Under the pieces are notes generated by a model that did not search any database, had not been told where the DNA came from, and worked only from the letters and a program-made list of their open reading frames with translations. From assembly GCA_949128115.1 (NCBI GenBank), contig OX421966.1:69871416-69935415 (forward strand): 64,000 nt of DNA, read 5' to 3'. This document shows positions 22,168 to 31,514 of this stretch, piece after piece (within the stretch, counting starts at the first letter, position 1; each line of letters starts with the position of its first letter). The translations under genes were made by a program, and so were the position numbers. This stretch comes from Anaspis maculata (lineage: Eukaryota; Arthropoda; Insecta; Coleoptera; Scraptiidae).

Positions 22168-22919
22168 CCAGGGGCCTCAAGACTTTTGGAATTTTTTATT
22201 TTATTATTTCTTTTCAAAAGAGGGAAAAGACAAAACAACAAAATTATCTTGTCTGCGCGCTGCAGATAGTAGGAATTCATATTATTCCTAATTTTGTATA
22301 AACGAGTAGGTTTTAGCATTAAGTCAACAGTCCAAATCGAATTCAACATCCAAAGCGGGAACCGAAAACTTCTTGTAGGTAGGTACTGGAGGTCAGTGGC
22401 ATAGCCAAGGGGGGCAAAAGTGGGCGAATGACCCCATCCCCTACCTCCCAAGCGCCCACGGTACTTCATCCCATACTAAACCGATACAGAAAAAATTTGT
22501 GGCGGAAATTTTCAAGAAGCGCAAAAAATTTCTGAAAAGGAGTTTGATTATCAAGTAATTTTGGTGGAAGCGTCAGAAACAGAGATCGCAAAACACATGA
22601 AATTTACCGATTATCATCAGCATCATTATTATTATGCCCAAAAAATTTCGCCCGCGGCGCTACTTCTCTCCGACTTACACCCTCGTCGTTGCCTTTGCCC
22701 TCTCCGCCCTGAAATTCTGACTGCGCGACTGTGTGTTTTATAGTCAAGTTAACAATTCATTTTTTGTCTCTTGGGCTTTTGCTCAATTACGGCGGGGCAG
22801 GGCGGGCCAAAAAGTCTGCCGTCCCCCCTTCATATTCTGAACTTTCACTCCTTAGGGGCCCCATCTCACAATTCCGCCCAGGGCCCCCGATTCCCTTAGT
22901 CCGCCACTGCTAATAATAC

Positions 22920-23929
22920 CCAGGGAAGAGGTAGATAAAGAGATTTTGAAATCGAATGTAATAAATGTGAATGATAAAACCTCTAATTGTATGATTCAAC
23001 TTAAGGTTTAGGGTAATGTACGTATCTGCCTTCGGTTGCACCAAGTTCTCTTCAGTTTCATCAGCGTATTTTTTTTAATTGTATAAATTATGATATCTCA
23101 ATGCAAATCGGAGTTTATTTCGACAATTCTTGCGTAATTTGTCAGTCTGGTGTATTTTACACAATACATTCACATACTAAGTGTGTCTTCACTTTCTAAA
23201 ATATGAAAAACTTGAGTTTTGATCATACATACATCATACAGCAAAAAATAAGTTGAAATATAGGGCCAAACAATTTCCACAAAAAAAATTTTTTCTTTAT
23301 ATTTAAAAAAGTAGAGGCAAATCAATTGGATGCCTATATCATGGTAAATACATGAGACTAACGAACTACGCAAAAATTTTGAGAAAAAATGCCGATTTGC
23401 AGTAAAATAACACAGTTGAAAGACGTGAAAAAATATTGACAAACAACATGTTTTATCATGTGAAACTTGTTCAAACTCGCTTCTATTGCAATTTGAACAC
23501 CATAGTTGAATAGGGAATATGGAATTTAGTCGGAAACGATACCAAACATGTTTATATTTACTCAAAATCGAGAGAAATGAAGAATCATCTACACAGTCAA
23601 CATTCCCCCCACCAGTCTTCCCCTTCTGGAAATTTTGACAGTAATTATGTCAATATGGTAGTATAAGACCTCAGTGAATCAAGATATGATGTAATTCACT
23701 TCACGTTGATGACAGGTCGCAGTCCCGACATCAAAAATGGTGAAAAATAGTGATTTTTGGTCTTCCCTCCCCTTTACCCCCCTATTGCGGGCTTCCGGTG
23801 CAAAATTCGGCTTGACAACAATGGTTTTCGTATTCAGCGAGGTCCAAATACCCTTAAAACGTATGTTGCCAAACTTTAACATGACTTGCCTCTAGCATTG
23901 CTTTTTATCCGAAAAGATCCTAGACTATC
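22920..23929. other. AT-rich spacer, nothing recognised
   Basis: About 1 kb of AT-rich sequence after the nested elements. There are no repeats shared with other parts except a weak match of 23580-23780 to the interior of the 38.5-kb foldback family. The minus-strand open frame 23170-23565 has no domain and biased Phe/Tyr/Ile content. Confidence 0.4.
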
Positions 23930-24200
23930 TGTTGAGTTTTGAAATTGGGGTGGGGGAGAGGAAAGGGGTGAATTTGGGTAACACTTTTCTCCACCGAAAA
24001 TTTTCTCCTTAGATGCTATTTAAGATGACACTGATTGAATTGAAGAGAATTGAGGGGTCGAGGCTATAAAATGGGACAGTCAGAGAAATTTAGGGAGATG
24101 TGGGGTGAAGTGGAAAATTTTGAAAATATTTTTTTCAAAAAAAGAATTCACTTTCTTTGATTTGACGTATCGCAAAGTAGATAATGTCATTTGAAATTCC
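23930..24200 (+). repeat. Single-arm copy of the 38.5-kb foldback family
   Basis: 'GAATTGAAGAGAATTGAGGGGTC' trimmed to its core 'GAAGAGAATTGAGGGG', the following 'CAGAGAAATTTAGGGAGA' and 'TATCGCAAAGTAGATA' match 39430-39600 in order. Only one arm is present, so this is a truncated copy. Confidence 0.7.
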
Positions 24201-24323
24201 AACCTGTATTTGGCGCATTTTCTAATGAGCACAAAATCTTAAGCTGGGCGGGAGATGGAAGAAGAACTTTCAACAGTTCATAGGAGTGACGGAAGATGGC
24301 TGGTGCTGAGGGTGATCCGGTGG

Positions 24324-24510
24324 TCAAGAAGGAGATGAGACGGAATGATATGAGAGTTGCTGACAAAACAAAGCACATTTTTTGGGTGCCGGTGGTTGTA
24401 ACCTGCTGGAAGGGCTACTATGACTAAACAAGTACGATAAGGGTTTGTGGTCAGTCAAAATTCTAAACCTCCTGGCGAAAAGGTAGCAGCGGAAGTACTT
24501 CACGGCTTGT
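24324..24510 (-). pseudogene. Gypsy RNase H remnant, second copy
   Basis: The minus strand encodes 'VQAVKYFRCYLFARRF' and 'ILTDHKPLSYLF', nearly identical to 7109-7225. The open frame continues through the inverted-repeat element border without meaning. Confidence 0.8.
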
Positions 24511-25214
24511 ACAGAGTGGTTCATCCTCCACGGATCTCGCGTTTTATTCCGGAGTCTTTCGTGGTAGGTCAACCAAATTTTCAGAAAATATTTCACAAGT
24601 CACGTTTGTTCAGAAAACTAGAATATTACAAGAAACAGGGTGGTTTGAAAGACGGAAAAGAGTAAAAACTGGTCGTAGGTACATTTTTGTACATTTTGAA
24701 TCACTCGGTATTTGCAACGGCCTCCGTTTCAAAAAGGATGTGGCCAGCGAAGCTCCTCTTAAAATTCAACTGACCTAGAATGGGAGAATTCCGAATAAAA
24801 TATAAGTTTCCGGAGAATGATCGATATCCTGATTTGTTCAAAAGTTTTTTGTCCCAGATCAGCCAAATTTCCGAGATTGACTTCGTTATCCACGATCTCT
24901 CAGATAACGGGACCTATTTGAATACAGAGTGTTTCAAATGGCAAAGGTGGGCACCGTTAACGGAAAAATTAACTTCGTTGAACGTTAAATCGTTAACAGA
25001 ATGGTTAACTTAGTTGATCGATAATCAGTTAATTGATTGGAAATGTAACGGAAGTTAACGTTGAACCGTTAACGTAAATTTTTCATTTCAAACCAGATGA
25101 TCATCTCCAAAACCACCCGAACACCACCTTGAAAGCGACCAAACTACCTACACCAGCATTATATACCTAACTTGACTGGATCAAGATTAAAATTGTCCAC
25201 TCAAAATTTTGCCT

Positions 25215-28200
25215 TGGTTGAGATGTAACCAATTAATAATAATAATAATATAATTAATAGTACCTTGATGATGAGTGACAGTGACACTTCGTCAGAAAAT
25301 GATTCGATTTTTCTAAAATATACCACGAACTCAAACCGAGAAAAAATCAAGACATGGAAAATCCCATCTCAAGACTACAGAGAGGCCGGTTGCTCACATT
25401 GGATCAGGAAGCCATCTCTTCTTTCAAGTAATGCTGATAATGATCTGTCAACCGTGCCGCAAATCGACAAAAACGAATCCTTCCCGTGCTCTGTTTGCCC
25501 AAGATCTTTCCCAACTAGGAAAGGTTTACATATTCACACTGGTCGTATGCACGCTGCAACAGTTTGCCGAGACGCTTCAATCACAATCTTGGATGAAACC
25601 CCCGATACATCAACAATACCAAACATGTCAGTAACAACACAGCCAGACGCTCAGCCTCAAGATCAATGCCCTATTTGTGGAAAGCACTATAGATCAGTAC
25701 GAATTCACGTCAGCAAGTCACATCCAGACGTACACAGAACGATGATCGCCGGCTCCTACGTGACATCAAATAGATCTGAGCCCTTGCCCGACCTAGACTT
25801 GAGTGAACATGATTCCAACAATGACTCCAAAATATGCCATGATGAACAAGTTGACCAAGACATAATGAAATGGGAGGAAGTTTTTTCAAAGCCTACGAGC
25901 CATGACGACTTTGAAAGGAACGTTTGTGAATTTATTGAATATCTGGCAAACTCCATAAACAAGTTACCAGGTCCAAAACACCCTGCTTGTAAATATTATG
26001 AACTAAGAAAAAAGAAAAAAGCGTTTCCACAGAACAGGACATACAAAGAAAATAGGAACCCTCAACGGACAACAAAAGGAGACAGGGAAAGAAGACGTGA
26101 ACGTTATGAATACGACCTAACCCAATTTTACTATTATAACCAAAGGAAGAAAGCTGTCAGAATGGTGACTGAAGAAAAACCGAAAGTGTGCTCCATACCA
26201 GCTGAAGAAGTGATGAACTATTACCAACACCAATTTTCGACTGAAAACGATTCAATGAGAAACGAATATAATATCAAGCTGAACCCGGATGAAATCAACA
26301 GGATTAATCAGACGTATGACCAAAACGTCTCACCACAAGAAATCGAAACTAGTCTGAAGCAAATCAAAATTGACACCGCAAGTGGCATCGACAGAATCAT
26401 CGTTCGAGTTTTGAAGAAGAAATCTATCATCAACATACTTTCAAAAATTGGCACAATAATGGTGAAGACAGGCAAAACACCATCATGCCTCAAAAAAGCT
26501 AGAACCATCCTCATTCACAAAAATGGACCAGAAGACCTGATCACCAATTGGAGACCTATATCCATATGTTCTGTGGTTCGAAGAGCTATCGAGAAGGTAT
26601 TGGACCGACAAGTGAGAAGCTACATCCAATTTCATGAGAATCAAAGAGGGTTTACTTGTATCCCAGGGACCCATATGAACACATCAATTTTGAACGGTAT
26701 CCTGAAAGATTCAAAAAAAAATAAAAAAGATCTAACATTATTATTTCTGGACATCAGTAAAGCGTACGATAATATAGGACATAGCCACCTAGAAGCATGT
26801 ATCAAAAGCTCATCTATGCCGCAAAAACTTCAAGATATAATCATCGATTTACAGAAAGGGAATACAACTCAGTTTGAGATAGCTAAAGGAAGGACAAAAC
26901 CCATCATCATAAAGAAAGGAGTAATGCAAGGAGCACCACTATCACCTACGCTCTACAACCTCTCCACCGACCATATTATTGCTGAACTTTCTGAGCCAGA
27001 GAATTCAAGAACGTTTGGTTATCAAATAGATCATAATCTTCCGAATGCAAGCGTTTTAGGATTTGCAGACGATACTGCACTTATAGGAAATTCTGAAAAC
27101 AGCGCTTTCACTCTTTTTGATGTGGCAAAGGAAAGATTGGCTGAAATCGGTCTTCAACTCAATAATAGCAAATGTACAGCGATCAATATTGAAAAAGGAA
27201 AGCTTTCTCCATTTGATCAAGAACGCCCCATCAAATGCATATCTGTCGAAGAGAAAATCAAATATCTTGGGGTAACCTTCAATGATGAGATCATACTTGA
27301 TACGGTAAAAATCATCACCAAATTGAGAGATACGCTTCAAAAATTGACCAGTACGCCTCTTCTCAAATCACACCAAAAATTCCAAATTCTTAATTGTTCT
27401 ATTTGGCCGTCTCTTGTCTACTCATTCCAAGCAACTCCACTAGATAAACTACCTTTGAATTTTCTTCATGATCTCGACAAAATTATAAAATCTGCTTTGA
27501 AAGAAATCTTGGAGCTGCCAGGAGATATTCCAGATAACATGCTGTTCAGTTCACCCAAGGTCAAAGGTTTGGGTCTATTCAAAGCATCATGGGAAGCCTT
27601 TATCCAAAGCTTTAACATCTGCAAAAAGCTACACGAGCAATCTAATCCGTTCATTGATCACATGAGAAACTTGGAACACGAAGCTAGAAAATGTACTATA
27701 AAATTAAAACTATCTCTACAAGAAGATAACATTTGGAATTTGAATGGGAAAAAAATTAGAGAAATGCTTCGCAATGAAGAATATGGAAAATGGAAATTGC
27801 TTAAACAAAAGAGCCGCGGCGTAGAACTCTTCGATGAATACACCCCCTGCAACTCGTGGATAAGGTCATCAGAAGGCCTTTCAAATTCCGAATGGAAAGA
27901 AGCGATCAAGATGATTGGATACGTCTCAAACGTGAGAGGAATACCAGGCAGATCCAAAGACGGTTACCAATGCAGACACTGCACTGAGACTGAAACTTTG
28001 CCACACGTCTTGGGATCTTGCCAATATGGCGGTCTCTTACGGATCAACCGACACAACACTATTCGAAGCCTTATCGCCAAATCACTACCACAAAATTTTG
28101 AAGTACACGAAGAAGTGACTTGTGTAGGTGACAATGACAGCAACAGACGGATCGACATTATAGCTCTAGACAGACAAAACGACATTGCTTACATCATTGA

Positions 28201-28680
28201 CCCGACAATACGCTTTGAAAACAATAAAGACCAACCGACCGACATCGACCTTGAAAAAAGGAATATTTACAGCCCGACAATAAATTTTTTCAAAGACAAA
28301 TACAGGATCAAAGAAATCAAAATTATAGGACTTTTCATCGGTGCTCGTGGAACCATTTCAAAATTTTTTATTGACTTCACGAAAAAAATTTCTATTTCAA
28401 AAAAAACTGTTAAAACAATTGCTCTAGAGACATTGAAATATTCCGTTTTAATTTTGAAACATCACTTATACACTAACTATACTAGATAAAAATTTTTGTA
28501 TCTACCTACCTACTGGAATTCAGTGTTTCATCTACTAAATATTTTTATACAATATCTACATAAACACACAATATTAATTTACTTTTTAAGTTTGTAATGT
28601 TCTTTATTGTTAAGTATTCCTTGTATTTACAGACCATTTATTATAATGGTAGGACGTTATTGTTTACAATAAATATATAT
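25215..28680 (+). mobile_element. R2/NeSL/R4-type non-LTR retrotransposon, near complete
   Basis: An RLE-type non-LTR retrotransposon with a single ORF (25265-28489). It has a very short 5' leader containing (AAT)n at 25230-25252 and a 190-base 3'UTR ending near 'ACAATAAATATATAT', with no poly(A). The uninterrupted counterpart at 6371-6410 reads, in this orientation, 'TTGGTTTAAATGAAGATATC' then 'TCG'. Here the left flank ends 'CCTTGGTTGAGATG' and the right flank begins 'ATATCTCG'. Insertion was therefore between these, with little or no target duplication. The (AAT)n and (AT)n junctions could mean simple-repeat targeting as in the Dong/R4 lineage, but this is inference. Confidence 0.85.
25265..28489 (+). 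CDS. R2-superfamily retrotransposon ORF: zinc fingers, RT, RLE endonuclease
   Basis: An intact 1074-residue ORF. The N-terminus has two C2H2 fingers: C75-C78-H91-H96 and C135-C138-H148-H153, the usual DNA-binding module of restriction-like-endonuclease elements. The reverse transcriptase follows at about 340-700, with 'LDISKAYDN' (about 494, first catalytic Asp), 'QGAPLSPTLYNL' and the active site 'FADDTALIG' at about 599. The C-terminus has a CCHC knuckle 'CRHCTETETLPHVLGSC' (about 903-919). A PD-(D/E)XK-like endonuclease follows with 'RRIDIIALD' (about 960) and 'IDPTIRFE' (about 977). It would nick target DNA and prime reverse transcription of its own RNA. Two ATGs open the frame; the first (25268 region) is preceded by AT-rich leader and no long upstream in-frame extension. 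The length is normal for the group. No stops or frame shifts are seen, so it is young or recently active. The exact clade (R2, R4/Dong, NeSL, Utopia) is not settled. Confidence 0.9.
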   Translation: MMMSDSDTSSENDSIFLKYTTNSNREKIKTWKIPSQDYREAGCSHWIRKPSLLSSNADNDLSTVPQIDKNESFPCSVCPRSFPTRKGLHIHTGRMHAATVCRDASITILDETPDTSTIPNMSVTTQPDAQPQDQCPICGKHYRSVRIHVSKSHPDVHRTMIAGSYVTSNRSEPLPDLDLSEHDSNNDSKICHDEQVDQDIMKWEEVFSKPTSHDDFERNVCEFIEYLANSINKLPGPKHPACKYYELRKKKKAFPQNRTYKENRNPQRTTKGDRERRRERYEYDLTQFYYYNQRKKAVRMVTEEKPKVCSIPAEEVMNYYQHQFSTENDSMRNEYNIKLNPDEINRINQTYDQNVSPQEIETSLKQIKIDTASGIDRIIVRVLKKKSIINILSKIGTIMVKTGKTPSCLKKARTILIHKNGPEDLITNWRPISICSVVRRAIEKVLDRQVRSYIQFHENQRGFTCIPGTHMNTSILNGILKDSKKNKKDLTLLFLDISKAYDNIGHSHLEACIKSSSMPQKLQDIIIDLQKGNTTQFEIAKGRTKPIIIKKGVMQGAPLSPTLYNLSTDHIIAELSEPENSRTFGYQIDHNLPNASVLGFADDTALIGNSENSAFTLFDVAKERLAEIGLQLNNSKCTAINIEKGKLSPFDQERPIKCISVEEKIKYLGVTFNDEIILDTVKIITKLRDTLQKLTSTPLLKSHQKFQILNCSIWPSLVYSFQATPLDKLPLNFLHDLDKIIKSALKEILELPGDIPDNMLFSSPKVKGLGLFKASWEAFIQSFNICKKLHEQSNPFIDHMRNLEHEARKCTIKLKLSLQEDNIWNLNGKKIREMLRNEEYGKWKLLKQKSRGVELFDEYTPCNSWIRSSEGLSNSEWKEAIKMIGYVSNVRGIPGRSKDGYQCRHCTETETLPHVLGSCQYGGLLRINRHNTIRSLIAKSLPQNFEVHEEVTCVGDNDSNRRIDIIALDRQNDIAYIIDPTIRFENNKDQPTDIDLEKRNIYSPTINFFKDKYRIKEIKIIGLFIGARGTISKFFIDFTKKISISKKTVKTIALETLKYSVLILKHHLYTNYTR

Positions 28681-29174
28681 ATCTCGAAAAAATTGCCCGA
28701 TTCTGTAAATTTTTGTGGTGCTCAATAATCTTTCAGAGGTTTTAGAACTAAAAACCTATTTACTCTATTCTTCTAGACTTTTTACATTCCGGGCTTTAAA
28801 GACAAATGAAGCTATAAAAGTTAACGTTAACGGACTTGAGTTAGCGGAAGTTGAATGTAACGGAAGTTACTTAGTCCGTTAATGATTTTCCAAGTTGACT
28901 TGAAAGTTAAGTCGGTTACAAAAAAGTAACTTCGTTAATTAACGATTGACGGATTAACGATTTGATGCCCAGTTTTGTCAAATGGCAAGAAAAAATATTT
29001 GTTCATGATTTATCTGAAATCGTTTCCTGTGTTTTCGGATCACCCTGTATTTGCAACGATTCTATTTTCTGAAAGAACGTGATCGGTAAAGCATATTCTG
29101 ACATTTTGGCTGATCTACCATAAAAGACTTCCGAATAAAACGTGGAATCCGTGGAGAATTAAACACTCTGTACA

Positions 29175-29499
29175 ATCGCTGAAAGTTTCAATTCGATCTG
29201 CATGATCCAATCCTGACTTGCCTAGAAATTTGTTGCAGTATTCGCTTGGTTTGTTATTGCCGTCTAACTGCTCCAGTAGACATTCTTAAAGCGTCATTTT
29301 GGAGAATCAAATAATTTCTATCAAGAAAAAATCGAGATTTTTCTGAACTAGAACTGGCGGGATCATTAAAGCTGTTTCAACCACGTTGAATTATTTCTCA
29401 CAATCTTCGTTCTAAATGGAGAGAACATTCTCGCGTGTCAATTGGCCCAAACAATTGTTTTTTTTTGTGCAAACTGGGAGATAAATTTTCTGTAATAAT
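29175..29499 (-). pseudogene. Gypsy RT/RNase H connection remnant, second copy
   Basis: The reverse complement of 5590-5914: the RNase H opening and the 'ANYYRKFI' connection segment read on the minus strand with the same stops. It is cut at 29500 by the element that starts TAGGGAGCGG. Confidence 0.8.
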
Positions 29500-30010
29500 T
29501 AGGGAGCGGATTTATATGCGGTAAAAAAGTCCGAAATATGCAGTTTATATGCGCTCAAAAAGTATCAAAATATGCTGTAAAAATGTTCAAATAGAGCAAT
29601 ATATGCGAGTAAATATGTGATATAAGCTGCAAGAATAGTGAAAAATACAACATTTACATGTAAAACCAACCAACCAACTTTGACCATCAAAGTGAAAAAA
29701 AAAATTCTTCGAAAATTTTTAATTATTTTTTCCTTGAAATCAAAATGTCGTGATTTTCTCGCACATATAGATAAAATGGCCAAAATAGTGACAAATATTC
29801 AGTTATGTGCAAAAATATTGACTAAATATGCGGCTATATGCGATTATAATATAGACTATCAATTTGCGGTAAAAAGTCAAGATAATAAATTATATGCGAA
29901 ATAAAACTTGGTATTCAGGTTCTTTATGGATGGAAACGTCAAGCTGCAAGTCGACAGTTGCATTCAACTTAACGAAGAGAACATGTAAAAAATTATAAAT
30001 CCGCTCTCTA
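29500..30010. mobile_element. MITE with TAGRGAGCGGATTTATA ends
   Basis: Starts TAGGGAGCGGATTTATATG and ends with the complement of TAGAGAGCGGATTTATAAT. Subterminal zones are rich in 'ATATGCG' motifs. The ends resemble hAT-type MITEs, but the flanks (GTAATAAT left, CTTATAAC right) do not form a duplication, and the Gypsy sequence does not resume on the right. That side was probably replaced later. Confidence 0.75.
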
Positions 30011-30018
30011 CTTATAAC

Positions 30019-30140
30019 TCACCCTGTATCTCCGTGAGGGATGACGAAAAAAAAAACAAAACCTATCATTTTGACTCGCCTTGACTTCCTCTACCTGGCA
30101 TTTGAGTTTGGCACACTGCTCATGAATCACCCTGTATAAG
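30019..30140. repeat. Fragment of the 35.8-kb foldback family
   Basis: 'TCACCCTGTATCTCCGTGAG' and 'CATGAATCACCCTGTA' bracket sequence with 'CTCGCCTTGACTTCCTCTA', which matches the arms at 35880-35910 and 36920-36960 in shortened form. Confidence 0.55.
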
Positions 30141-30205
30141 GGTTTTTTGAGGCTCCAAACGACAATGGGTTTTCAATAAAAGAAATCGAAAAGAAAAAGT
30201 GATTC

Positions 30206-31510
30206 GACTACATTTTTTCCAGTTTAATTTCAGACATCGTCAGTTGGAATTTAGATTCAGTCAGTTTTATTTTAGAAAGCATCAATTGGATTTCAGAATA
30301 ATCAATTGTAATTCAGAAAGCGTCACTTATAATTCAGATTAGTCAATTCAATATTGGAAAGCATCAATTGAAAATCAGATTCTTCAACTGAAAAATTGGA
30401 ACCATCATTTGAACATCAGAATTCGTCAAATATAAATTAGATTCCAAGTGCTGCAGCCATAATTTTGCCTTATTAAATGTATTTTAGAGCGCGTCAATTG
30501 GATTTCAGATTTTGGTCGTCAGTCTGACATTGGAATGCATCATTTGGATTCCAGATTGCGTCAATTGAAAATTAGAATAATCAATTTAATTTTAGAAGTG
30601 ATCATTTGTAATTTGGAATAGTCAATATAATTTCGGAAAGCATCAATTGGAATTCAGATTCATCAAATGCAAAGAAGAATTCGTCATTTGTATATGAGAA
30701 CTCGTCAATTGGATTTCAGACTATGAGCCCCAAATACATACGAGTAAGTTCGGGGTGACATCGCGTGAAAGGGAAAATAACGAGAAAAAAAGATTTGGGC
30801 TGCGCCAGGATTAGAACCCGGACCATTTCACATTGAAAGCGACATGTGCAATCACTCGGCCACGGTCGTTCCACAACCCAACGCGTTGGCCAAACTTATT
30901 CGTATGTGTTCGGGGCTCACAGTCTGAAATTCAACTGATACCTTCTAAATTTCAATTGACGCCTTCTAAAATTCAACTGTTGCTCTTCAAATAAATCTGA
31001 TGATTATTTATGAAATCCAATTGACGAGTTCTGATATACAAATGACGATTTCTCATTTGCATTTTATGAATCTGAATTCCAATTGATGTTTTCCGAAATT
31101 ATATTGACTATTTCCAAATTACAAATGATCACTTCTAAAATGAAATTTATTTTCAATTCTCAATTGACGCAATCTGAAATCCAAATGATGCATTCCAATG
31201 TCAGACTGACGACCCAAAATCCGAGATCCAATTGACGCTTTCTAAAATACAAATATAAATACAATTGATAAGGCAAAATTATGGCTGCAGCACTTGGAAC
31301 CTGATTTACATTCAACGAATTCTGATGTTCAAATGATGGTTTCTATTTTTCAATTTATGCTTTCCAATATTAAATTGACAAATCTGAATTACAGATGACG
31401 CTTTCCAAAATACAATTGATTATTCTGAATTCTAATTGATGTTTTCTAAAATAAAACTTACTGAATCTAAATTCCAACTGACGATGTCTAAAATACACTT
31501 GATCGATTCT
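30206..31510. repeat. 1.3-kb palindrome with minisatellite arms
   Basis: The left arm (30206-30722) and right arm (30930-31510) are reverse complements. Both are built of ~21-25 bp units around 'TCAATTGGATTTCAGA' and 'GAATTCGTCAAATATA'. The arms meet at a hairpin holding a tRNA-like sequence. The palindrome interrupts the GAGCCC array: 15555-15610 and 32390-32455 read across the equivalent point without it ('GGGTTTTCTATAAAAG' to 'AAGGCGCTCACTAGAG'). Confidence 0.85.
30735..30922 (-). mobile_element. tRNA-like sequence at the palindrome tip
   Basis: 'TGAGCCCCAAATACATACGA' (from about 30725) and its complement 'TCGTATGTGTTCGGGGCTCA' (from about 30900) form a stem. Between them, on the minus strand at about 30798-30869, is a tRNA-like sequence. 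It has an A-box-like 'GTGGCCGAGTGATTGCA', an anticodon-arm-like region, and a T-arm 'CCGGGTTCTAATCCTGG' whose 5-bp stem pairs and which contains a B-box-like GGTTCTAATCC. It resembles a Ser/Leu-type tRNA gene, but the acceptor stem is not convincingly paired. tRNA pseudogene or tRNA-derived MITE cargo. Confidence 0.6.
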
Positions 31511-31514
31511 GAAA

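Larger units (their letters stand above)
19763..22919. mobile_element. Outer CAGTGGCGGACTAA inverted-repeat element
   Basis: Starts CAGTGGCGGACTAAAGG and ends 'CCCTTAGTCCGCCACTG'. G/C-rich subterminal blocks (GGGGGCGG..., GGGCCCC) are complementary. CAGTGGCG ends are widespread among hAT-type MITEs. No clear target duplication is seen (left AAGAAACG, right CTAATAAT). It carries the elements 20118-22167 and 20515-22006, and a lone 'CAGTGGCATAGCCAAGG' end at 22394. Confidence 0.75.
24515..29168. mobile_element. Second copy of the TGTACA inverted-repeat element
   Basis: Flanked by TGTACA (24509-24514, 29169-29174), with ends matching 5921-7108 in reverse orientation. Subtracting the ~3.46-kb R2-like insertion leaves about 1.19 kb, the size of the first copy. 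The inner CAGGGTG-type MITE occupies 24925-29047, flanked by TA; its left end here is the variant CAGAGTG. Confidence 0.85.
24236..29499 (-). repeat. Inverted second copy of the 5590-7372 unit
   Basis: The reverse complement of 5590-7372 runs through this stretch in order: Gypsy RNase H (24324-24510), the inverted-repeat element (24515-29168) with its inner MITE (24925-29047), and Gypsy connection/RNase H (29175-29499). It is interrupted only by the R2-like element. Because Gypsy flanks match on both sides, the two copies arose by duplication of the composite, not by independent insertion. They are inverted and about 17 kb apart. Confidence 0.9.

Noticed and set aside
29638..29904. 88-codon Lys-rich frame
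   Set aside because: Lies inside the TAGRGAGCGG MITE; AT-rich composition, no domain.
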